DNA of 64,000 bases from a virus, in IMG/VR virus record IMGVR_UViG_3300027770_000027, positions 1 through 64,000 of that record; one strand, written 5' to 3'. The notes beneath the pieces are model-generated. The model saw nothing but the letters and a program-made list of their open reading frames with translations, searched no databases and had not been told where the DNA came from. How positions within the stretch are numbered: the stretch's first letter is position 1; each line of letters starts with the position of its first letter. The translations under genes were made by a program, and so were the position numbers. Below, piece by piece: positions 25,521-31,844 of the stretch.

Positions 25521-25523
25521 ATA
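25516..25523 (+). promoter_or_regulatory. late-type promoter ACTAAATA upstream of nrdA
   Basis: Octamer 16 nt before the nrdA ATG at 25540, an unusually long gap. A late-type element before a nucleotide gene is unexpected. Confidence 0.5.
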
Positions 25524-25539
25524 GAGCACAACATTATTT

Positions 25540-27795
25540 ATGAGTGATAAAATTCTTCACGTTAAAAAGCGAGACGGTACACTAGTCCCGTTTCAAGTAG
25601 AAAATATTAATAAAGTTATCAAGTGGGCTGTGGACGGTATTACAGGTGTAAGTGTTTCAGATATTGAAATAAATACAAAGCTCAATCTTGTGGACGGCAT
25701 TTCTACTAAAGAAATTCACAAAGTTTTAATAGAATCTACCATTAATCTTTTTAATGAGGAAAATCCTAATTATCAATGGGTAGCATCTCGCCTATTAACT
25801 TATCAATTACGCAAAGATGTATGGGGAGGCAAAAATCCTCCGAGACTTTATGATTTTATTACACTTAATACTGAACGTAAGGTATATCATCCCGAGATCC
25901 TCCTTGCTTATTCTAAAACAGAAATAGATAAATTAGATGATAAAATTTCTCATAATAGAGATTATGATTTTACCTTTTCTGGAATAAAACAATTATGTGA
26001 TAAATATTTGATCCAAAATCGTAAGTCTAAAGAGATTTTTGAGACCCCTCAGTTTGCGTATATGTTGGCAGCAATGGTTAGTTACATTAACTATCCCGTT
26101 GAAACTCGCTTACAGTACGTTAAAAGAGCCTATGACAGATTCAGCAAATTTAAAATCAATCTCCCGACACCTCAAATGGCAGGAATTAGAGGATTGCTCA
26201 AACAATACGCCTCATGCTGTCTCATTGATGTGGACGATACTAAAGAATCCATTTTCAGCTCTAATACTGCTGCTGGCTTTGCTACTACCCAAAGATATGG
26301 CATCGGATTAAATTTTGGGAGAATTCGGGGTATTGGTACTGAAATTAAAAACGGCAGTGTCATTCATACGGGCATCATTCCCTTTCTCAAAGTATTTGAA
26401 GCCACTGTAAAGAGCTGTCAACAAAATGGTATTCGAGGTGGTGGAGCCACTGTTAATTTTCCTTTCTGGCATTATGAAATTGAAGATGTATTGGTTCTTA
26501 AAAACAATGGAGGAACAGAAGATAATAGAGTTCGTAAAGTTGATTATGTAATTCAATTTTCAAAATTATTTTATGAGAGATTCATGAGAAATGAATTCAT
26601 CACTTTGTTTTCTCCACATGAGGTTCCTGATCTGACAGAAGCTTTTGGACTTCCTCATTTTGATGAATTGTACGAAAAATATGAAAAGGATAAAAGTATT
26701 CGTTACAAGCGCAAGATCAAAGCAACCACTTTGATGTCACAATTTGTTAAAGAAAGAACAGAGACTGGAAGAATTTATGTAATGAATATAGATCACTGTA
26801 ATGAGCATGGATCTTTTGAGGATCGAGTTTGTATGACCAATCTTTGTGTTGAGGTTACTCATCCTACTAAGCCTATTCAACATATTGATGATCCGGATGC
26901 AGAAATTGGTATTTGTGTATTATCTGCTATTAACGTATTGGAAATTAAGGACGATCAGGACTTGGTAGACACCTGTGACATTATTGTTCGTATGTTAGAT
27001 GAATTGATTGATTATCAAGAATATTTTACAAAAGCCGCAGAGAACTTTACCAAAAAACGTAGAAGCCTTGGAGTTGGTATTACCAATTTAGCAGCATTGC
27101 TAGCTAAGAACAATCTCAAATACACAGATGTAGACGCTCCAAATTTTGTAGATGCGTTAATGGAAAAGATTCAATATAACCTTATTTCCGCCTCAGTTGA
27201 TTTGGCCGCTGAAAAGGGTGTGTGTGAAAAATTTAACAATACAAAATATTCAAAAGGTATTTTACCCATTGACACATATAAGAAGAAAATAGATGCGGTT
27301 GTTACTCGTAAACCCACATTAGATTGGGAATCTTTGAGACAGAGGATTATTACAACCGGAATGAGACACTCAACACTTACGGCATTAATGCCTTGTGAAT
27401 CTAGTTCTGTAATTCAAAATACTACAAACGGAATTGAACCACCCCGGTCTCTATTAACATATAAGGGATCAAAGGCAAATTCTGTGCCGGTACTTGTACC
27501 CAATTATAGCACTTGTAAAAATAAATATACTTTACAATTTGATATGCTTAATAATATGGGTTATATCAATATCGTAGCAGCCCTTCAAAAATGGGTAGAT
27601 ATGTCTATTTCTGCAAATCTTTATTACAATTATGAACACTATCCAAACAAAGCATTGCCGGATGCTTTGTTAATTAAAGAATTGTTATATGCATACAGCA
27701 TGGGTGTAAAGACTTTATATTATAGCAACACCTATGATGGAGACAAACAATCTGCAACTGATCAAGGATGTTCAAGTGGTGCTTGTGCAATTTAA
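25540..27795 (+). CDS. nrdA: ribonucleotide reductase class Ia, large subunit
   Basis: 751 residues, near the 761 of E. coli NrdA. In order: an ATP-cone (KRDGTLVPFQVENINKVIKWA), ASCCLIDVDDTKESIF with the first active-site Cys, GIGLNFGRIRGIG, NIDHCNEHG and VCMTNLCVEVTHP with the catalytic Asn-x-Cys-x-Glu, PCESSS, and the redox tail GCSSGACAI, spaced like the E. coli tail. It reduces ribonucleotides to deoxyribonucleotides for phage DNA. nrdB follows by 1 nt. Confidence 0.97.
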   Translation: MSDKILHVKKRDGTLVPFQVENINKVIKWAVDGITGVSVSDIEINTKLNLVDGISTKEIHKVLIESTINLFNEENPNYQWVASRLLTYQLRKDVWGGKNPPRLYDFITLNTERKVYHPEILLAYSKTEIDKLDDKISHNRDYDFTFSGIKQLCDKYLIQNRKSKEIFETPQFAYMLAAMVSYINYPVETRLQYVKRAYDRFSKFKINLPTPQMAGIRGLLKQYASCCLIDVDDTKESIFSSNTAAGFATTQRYGIGLNFGRIRGIGTEIKNGSVIHTGIIPFLKVFEATVKSCQQNGIRGGGATVNFPFWHYEIEDVLVLKNNGGTEDNRVRKVDYVIQFSKLFYERFMRNEFITLFSPHEVPDLTEAFGLPHFDELYEKYEKDKSIRYKRKIKATTLMSQFVKERTETGRIYVMNIDHCNEHGSFEDRVCMTNLCVEVTHPTKPIQHIDDPDAEIGICVLSAINVLEIKDDQDLVDTCDIIVRMLDELIDYQEYFTKAAENFTKKRRSLGVGITNLAALLAKNNLKYTDVDAPNFVDALMEKIQYNLISASVDLAAEKGVCEKFNNTKYSKGILPIDTYKKKIDAVVTRKPTLDWESLRQRIITTGMRHSTLTALMPCESSSVIQNTTNGIEPPRSLLTYKGSKANSVPVLVPNYSTCKNKYTLQFDMLNNMGYINIVAALQKWVDMSISANLYYNYEHYPNKALPDALLIKELLYAYSMGVKTLYYSNTYDGDKQSATDQGCSSGACAI

Positions 27796-27796
27796 T

Positions 27797-28858
27797 ATGA
27801 AAACTGTCCTCTCAACTAAAAATATTGATACTCGTCTACAACCATTGTTCTTGGGTGAACCATTAGCCCTTCAACGATACGATCAACTTAAATATCCCAA
27901 ATTGTATGAACTAGCAGAACAAATGGAAGAATATTTCTGGAGAGCTAAGGAAGTCAATCTGATGAAAGATCGGAATGATTATTTAGAACTATCAGATGCA
28001 GAACGATTTGTTTTTGATACAAACCTTAAATGGCAAACAACTACTGATTCTATGTTATCTCGTAGTTTACAAATTCTTACACAGTATGTTTCTAACCCAG
28101 AATTAGAAGCTTGTATGAATGCCTGGACTTTCTTTGAATCTAACATTCATTCTCGTTCTTATTCCCATATTCTCAAAAATGTATATCCCGATGAATCTGT
28201 TTTTTGGAATTCTATTCTAGAAGATGGAGAGGTCTCTCGTAGAGCAGATGAGATTAAAAATGACTATGATAAATTTTTTAATAATGATGGAGACATTAAA
28301 CAAAAGATATTTGATGCATTATTGTCTACTCAAATTACAGAAGGTCTTTCTTTTTATAGTTCTTTTGTATGTTCCTTTTTCTTTGCAGCAAGAGGTAAAA
28401 TGGAAGGAAATGGAAAAATTATTAAACTCATTGCAAGGGATGAAAATCTTCACGTTGCAGTTTCTAAAAATGTCCTAGATTATTTAAGAGATAATGAGGA
28501 TGAAGGATTTCAGCACATCATTCAAGCAAGTGAACAAAAGGTATACGAAGCATATACCATGGCAGTAGAGCATGAAAAGCGTTGGGCTGATTATCTGTTC
28601 TCTCATGGAAGTTTACTAGGTCTCAACGCAGACATCCTAAAAGGGTATGTAGAGTGGCTTGCTAACAACCGTTTATCTTCTCTCGGTTATAAGAAAATTT
28701 TTGAAATGAAGAAAAACCCTTTAGGTGCTTGGTATGACCAGTTCATGAACTCAGATAAAGTTCAAGTAGCTCCTCAAGAAACAGAGATCTCCTCTTATAA
28801 AATAGGAGCCAGAGACACACAGGTAGATATGGCTCAATTTGAAGGAATTGAACTTTAG
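27797..28858 (+). CDS. nrdB: ribonucleotide reductase class Ia, small subunit
   Basis: 353 residues. Iron ligands and the tyrosyl radical site are visible: EACMNAWTFFESNIHSRSY (Glu, Glu, His and the Tyr) and LIARDENLHVAVS (Glu, His). The C-terminal tail DMAQFEGIEL is the part that docks into NrdA. The start at 27797 is the first ATG after the nrdA stop. The stop overlaps the convergent DUF1003 gene by 4 nt. Confidence 0.97.
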   Translation: MKTVLSTKNIDTRLQPLFLGEPLALQRYDQLKYPKLYELAEQMEEYFWRAKEVNLMKDRNDYLELSDAERFVFDTNLKWQTTTDSMLSRSLQILTQYVSNPELEACMNAWTFFESNIHSRSYSHILKNVYPDESVFWNSILEDGEVSRRADEIKNDYDKFFNNDGDIKQKIFDALLSTQITEGLSFYSSFVCSFFFAARGKMEGNGKIIKLIARDENLHVAVSKNVLDYLRDNEDEGFQHIIQASEQKVYEAYTMAVEHEKRWADYLFSHGSLLGLNADILKGYVEWLANNRLSSLGYKKIFEMKKNPLGAWYDQFMNSDKVQVAPQETEISSYKIGARDTQVDMAQFEGIEL

Positions 28859-29304
28859 GCTTTAGAAGATACTAATTTATGTATCTCAACTACAAGAGCA
28901 TCAACACGTTTAGTCAAATCTAAAATTTCTTTAGAAGTTTCAGCGGCTAACTGTTGATGCTCCAAGGAAGATTTGTGTAACTCTTCCCGATGTTCTGCAT
29001 CAGATTTTTCCCAGGCTTTGTCTCTTTCTGCTTGTCTAGTTTGAGCAAGTAAGATGAGAGGGGCTGCATATGCTGCTTGTGTACTAAATGCTAAATTTAG
29101 TAAAATAAAAGGATAAGGATCAAATGTTAATTTTTCAAAACAATTGTATACAATCCATATCACTACAAATATAGATTGGCCTATTAAAAATGTAGGAGTG
29201 CCGAAAAAACGAGCAAAGTTTTCAGCATAGGCACCAAACCGATTATCTCCAAATGGTTGGTGATTGACAAATCCGTCTTTATCTAAAGAAGAATTATTTT
29301 CCAT
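28855..29304 (-). CDS. DUF1003 membrane protein
   Basis: 149 residues. Two hydrophobic segments (FLIGQSIFVVIWIVYNCF and FILLNLAFSTQAAYAAPLILLA) followed by the DUF1003 hallmark QTRQAERDKAWEKSDAEHREELHKSS and a helical tail. Found in bacteria and phages; function unknown, possibly linked to ion or envelope stress. The ATG at 29304 is preferred to one at 29346, because it overlaps the end of the upstream small gene in the usual way. Confidence 0.8.
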   Translation of the reverse strand: MENNSSLDKDGFVNHQPFGDNRFGAYAENFARFFGTPTFLIGQSIFVVIWIVYNCFEKLTFDPYPFILLNLAFSTQAAYAAPLILLAQTRQAERDKAWEKSDAEHREELHKSSLEHQQLAAETSKEILDLTKRVDALVVEIHKLVSSKA

Positions 29305-29473
29305 TCTTCTTTTTTGGATTAGCAATTGATTTAGCAATTGCAGCATTACGCTTTTTTAGGTAACCGTCTGTTTTATCAACTTTGCCATCATCATTGACAT
29401 CGTCTTTAGAAAAATCAAGTTTCTTTTTAGTGGCTTCAAGAATTGAACTAACAAATGCATCAAAAGAGATCAT
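29294..29473 (-). CDS. 59-residue protein with one EF-hand/dockerin-type loop
   Basis: 59 residues. Residues 25-36 (DVNDDGKVDKTD) fit the 12-residue calcium loop exactly (Asp1, Asn3, Asp5, Gly6, Val8, Asp9, Asp12). The start MISFDAFVSSILEAT has the Phe/Ile-rich peptide plus I-L-E that several other proteins here share. The C-terminus is Lys-rich. The start overlaps the dCMP deaminase end by 14 nt. A late octamer lies 6 nt upstream. Function unknown; it may be packaged into the head. Confidence 0.65.
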   Translation of the reverse strand: MISFDAFVSSILEATKKKLDFSKDDVNDDGKVDKTDGYLKKRNAAIAKSIANPKKKNGK

Positions 29474-29897
29474 ATGATATATTTACACACTCTATATCAT
29501 AAAATTTAAAAATTTCTAAAGCTGATTGATCTCTGTGATACATTTCCTTATAAACCACCTTTTTAACTCCATGTCCGGCAATTAAAGTAGCACATGCTTG
29601 ACAAGGCAGTAGTGTACATGCTAGTAGTTTACATTTACCTCTTTTAAAGAGAGACAAGAGGTTTGCCTCTGCGTGTATCATATACATTCGTCGTTGATCT
29701 CTGTCAGTCCAAAAAGAAGCATCAACACTTTTACCAGGAGCGAGTCCGTTGTAACCAGTTCCTAGGATTCTATTCTTTTTGTCCAAGGCACAAGCCCCAA
29801 CTCTTTTATAAGGATCTTCTGAACGAAGTGCTGCATCTGTCGCAATACGCATTGCGTATTCTTCCCAACTTATCCGGCTATCAGAAATGGGTTCCAT
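29460..29897 (-). CDS. dCMP deaminase
   Basis: 145 residues. The zinc site is complete: HAEANLLSLF (His and catalytic Glu) and LLPCQACATLI (Cys-x-x-Cys). DAALRSEDPYKRVGACALDKKNRILGTGYNGLAPG is the usual N-terminal region. It converts dCMP to dUMP, feeding dTMP synthesis. It overlaps the HNH gene end by 28 nt. Confidence 0.92.
   Translation of the reverse strand: MEPISDSRISWEEYAMRIATDAALRSEDPYKRVGACALDKKNRILGTGYNGLAPGKSVDASFWTDRDQRRMYMIHAEANLLSLFKRGKCKLLACTLLPCQACATLIAGHGVKKVVYKEMYHRDQSALEIFKFYDIECVNISYDLF
29480..29487 (-). promoter_or_regulatory. late promoter TGTAAATA
   Basis: Late octamer 6 nt before the ATG at 29473, inside the end of the deaminase gene. Confidence 0.6.
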
Positions 29898-30460
29898 TCT
29901 TTAATATCGTATCTATTGCGAATATAAACGGTGGTGGGCATTGCAGAGGGTTCTTTGGCAGGTTTGATCAAGTGCAATCCTGCTTCGATTGGAGTCTTGT
30001 CCCCTTTTTGTGTATTAATGTCTTTATGAGACAATACACAATTAGACCAAGTGGTTTTGCCGCCCCTGGATTTTGGCACAATATGATCAATGTTACCTTC
30101 ATTTGGAGTTAACTTCTTTCCGGAGTATTGACATATGCCACCATCTCGTTCCCAAATATTTTTAGAAGTAAATCTAAGTCGTCTGCGAGGCACCTTATTA
30201 AATTTACACAACACAATTATTTTTGGAATCTTGATATCTCCTCTGACAGTTTTAACATAATCTGAATGAGGATCATGTGGCAATTTAACCCAATCATCCC
30301 ATTTCAAAGGAGTCATATCATCTTCTCCCTCTATATTTAGACCTGTGGCGGCGTCACAGAACATCATTGAAAGAGCATCTAGTGGATTTTTCACATTGAT
30401 GGCTTGCCAGCTCTTGTTTAACACAAGAACACTATTTCTTTCTAGTTTACAATTTTCCAT
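29870..30460 (-). CDS. HNH endonuclease
   Basis: 196 residues. RRRLRFTSKNIWERDGGICQYSGKKL, then NIDHIVPKSRGGKTTWSNCVLSHKDINTQKG: the His-Asn-His motif is intact, although the usual zinc Cys pair is reduced (CQYSG). The N-terminal part (SVLVLNKSWQAINVKNPLDALSMM) is typical of a bacterial stand-alone HNH family. It may be a free-standing phage nuclease. I moved the start to 30460 because the TTCCCT-type promoter (30471-30493) lies just upstream and would be cut by the longer frame. Confidence 0.85.
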   Translation of the reverse strand: MENCKLERNSVLVLNKSWQAINVKNPLDALSMMFCDAATGLNIEGEDDMTPLKWDDWVKLPHDPHSDYVKTVRGDIKIPKIIVLCKFNKVPRRRLRFTSKNIWERDGGICQYSGKKLTPNEGNIDHIVPKSRGGKTTWSNCVLSHKDINTQKGDKTPIEAGLHLIKPAKEPSAMPTTVYIRNRYDIKEWNPFLIAG

Positions 30461-30470
30461 ATCCTGTATT

Positions 30471-30493
30471 ATATTATACAATATATCAGGGAA
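30471..30493 (-). promoter_or_regulatory. TTCCC-type promoter: TTCCCT-11-TAATAT
   Basis: TTCCCT, 11 nt, TAATAT, then 10 nt to the ATG at 30460. Confidence 0.65.
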
Positions 30494-30502
30494 TGTCAAT
30501 CT

Positions 30503-30868
30503 TTAAACTGCTGGTGGTGGCTGAGTAGAAGCATCTGGAGCTTTGTCTTCGGCTTTTTTTGTCAACTTAATATCAAGAGACGGATTGTTTTTAAGCATTG
30601 CGAGAGCATAGTTGTTTGCTCCTTTTTTCCAATCAAATGCTTTTGGTTGGCCTTGTTGCTTAAATACTTTGCCATTGATTAATAGGTACCACGGACCTCT
30701 ATCATGATCTCTAAAACGCGCGGCTTCTTTTTTACCACCTGGGTCATCTTGATAATCATCATATCCTCCACCCAAAGCATTTCCGTCTGCGTCATGATAT
30801 TTGTCATAACGACTTTGACCAAACCTTGATTCCTTTAATATCTGATTGACTGCTTTATCGAAGTTCAT
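30503..30868 (-). CDS. hypothetical small protein, possibly packaged
   Basis: 121 residues. Starts MNFDKAVNQILKESRFG, again a short peptide ending in I-L-x-E. The body is Gly/Asp/Lys-rich (GGGYDDYQDDPGGKK) with a WYLLINGKVFKQQGQPKAFDWKKG segment and an acidic/Pro tail. Function unknown. A late octamer lies 5 nt upstream. Confidence 0.65.
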   Translation of the reverse strand: MNFDKAVNQILKESRFGQSRYDKYHDADGNALGGGYDDYQDDPGGKKEAARFRDHDRGPWYLLINGKVFKQQGQPKAFDWKKGANNYALAMLKNNPSLDIKLTKKAEDKAPDASTQPPPAV

Positions 30869-30872
30869 ATTT

Positions 30873-31427
30873 TTATTTATCTCTCAACACACCAATGTAT
30901 GGCAAATTTCTATAAAGACCATTATAGTCTAAACCGTACCCAACTATAAATTCATTTTCTATATCAAAAGCTTTATAGTCTGCTTCTATTTCTATAGATC
31001 TTTTTACCTTTTTATTTAACATTACACAGGTTTTAACTTCTTTAGCTCCATTGTTTTCCATGGCTCTTTTAAGAGTGGACATGGTTAATCCCGAGTCTAA
31101 GATGTCATCAACTAATAAAATATTTTTACCATGACAGAAAGAAAGATCTTGAGAATTGTATACCACTAGACCAGTACTTTCTTTTCCTTGATAACTAGAA
31201 ACTTTAAGAGATACTAAATCAATATCTATTGTCATTTCTATAATTAAATTTGCTGCAAAGATTAAACTACCTTCTAATAGATAGACTACTGTTAATTCTT
31301 TGCCGTGATAATCTCTGCTAATTTGTCTGCCCAAAGATTGACTTTTACCAAGAATTACCTGCTTATTAAATAAAATCCGCTCTATATCTGGATGCACAAA
31401 AACTCCTGTGTTTAAATCTATAGCCAT
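30873..31427 (-). CDS. hpt: hypoxanthine phosphoribosyltransferase
   Basis: 184 residues, usual size. VVYLLEGSLIFAANLI, the PRPP loop NILLVDDILDSGLTMSTL and the C-terminal FIVGYGLDYNGLYRNLPYIGVL are HPRT signatures. It joins hypoxanthine or guanine to PRPP for purine salvage, in line with the nearby RNR and dCMP deaminase genes. Confidence 0.92.
   Translation of the reverse strand: MAIDLNTGVFVHPDIERILFNKQVILGKSQSLGRQISRDYHGKELTVVYLLEGSLIFAANLIIEMTIDIDLVSLKVSSYQGKESTGLVVYNSQDLSFCHGKNILLVDDILDSGLTMSTLKRAMENNGAKEVKTCVMLNKKVKRSIEIEADYKAFDIENEFIVGYGLDYNGLYRNLPYIGVLRDK
30874..30881 (-). promoter_or_regulatory. late promoter GATAAATA
   Basis: Late octamer 5 nt before the ATG at 30868. Confidence 0.65.
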
Positions 31428-31463
31428 AAAATATTATGACCAATTTTCTGAAACAATCAACTA

Positions 31464-31628
31464 CTATTTCATTCTCAAGTCGTTTTTACTTATTATTTCA
31501 GGTTTTGAATTTTTAGTGGCCTTAACCTTATATAAGTCAGGAGTGACTTCTATAACATAAACAATTTGACCAAATGCTAGTGTTGGATGTGTTTTGATAC
31601 AAACAACACCTTGTGGATAGTTATTCAT
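31464..31628 (-). CDS. 54-residue hypothetical protein
   Basis: MNNYPQGVVCIKTHPTLAFG start, then a strand-rich QIVYVIEVTPDLYKVKATKN and a polar end. The start overlaps the upstream gene's stop by 8 nt. It looks like a small beta domain; no family recognised. Confidence 0.55.
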   Translation of the reverse strand: MNNYPQGVVCIKTHPTLAFGQIVYVIEVTPDLYKVKATKNSKPEIISKNDLRMK

Positions 31629-31803
31629 TTAAAGTATTTCCTATTAAACTAATAAAAAAATTAGTAGACTCTTTAGAATTTATTTCTATTGCAGCCCTTT
31701 GAGCCAAAGCTTTCTTTTTAGATAAAGATTTTTTACTAAAACATTTGCCAGAAGGCTTACACACTTTGTATCCCTTTCCCTTTTTTCTTATTTTGTATGG
31801 CAT
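31621..31803 (-). CDS. small Lys-rich conserved phage protein
   Basis: 60 residues: MPYKIRKKGKGYKVCKPSGKCFSKKSL, then KKKALAQRAAIEIN and a hydrophobic tail. The 'PYKvRk..kyyV..k.tGk.fSk.pl.k.kA..Q..A' pattern occurs in many phages and large viruses; function is unknown. The late octamer is 5 nt before the ATG. Confidence 0.7.
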   Translation of the reverse strand: MPYKIRKKGKGYKVCKPSGKCFSKKSLSKKKALAQRAAIEINSKESTNFFISLIGNTLNE

Positions 31804-31808
31804 AACTA

Positions 31809-31816
31809 TACTTATC
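31809..31816 (-). promoter_or_regulatory. late promoter GATAAGTA
   Basis: Late octamer 5 nt before the ATG at 31803; divergent from the plus-strand promoter at 31831. Confidence 0.65.
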
Positions 31817-31830
31817 TTTTCTTTCTCTAG

Positions 31831-31838
31831 ACTAAATA
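31831..31838 (+). promoter_or_regulatory. late promoter ACTAAATA
   Basis: Late octamer 6 nt before the ATG at 31845. Confidence 0.7.
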
Positions 31839-31844
31839 GATTAT

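Noticed and set aside
25540-28858. Intron or intein in nrdA or nrdB, common in T4-like phages
   Set aside because: Both reading frames are continuous and of normal length with uninterrupted motifs.
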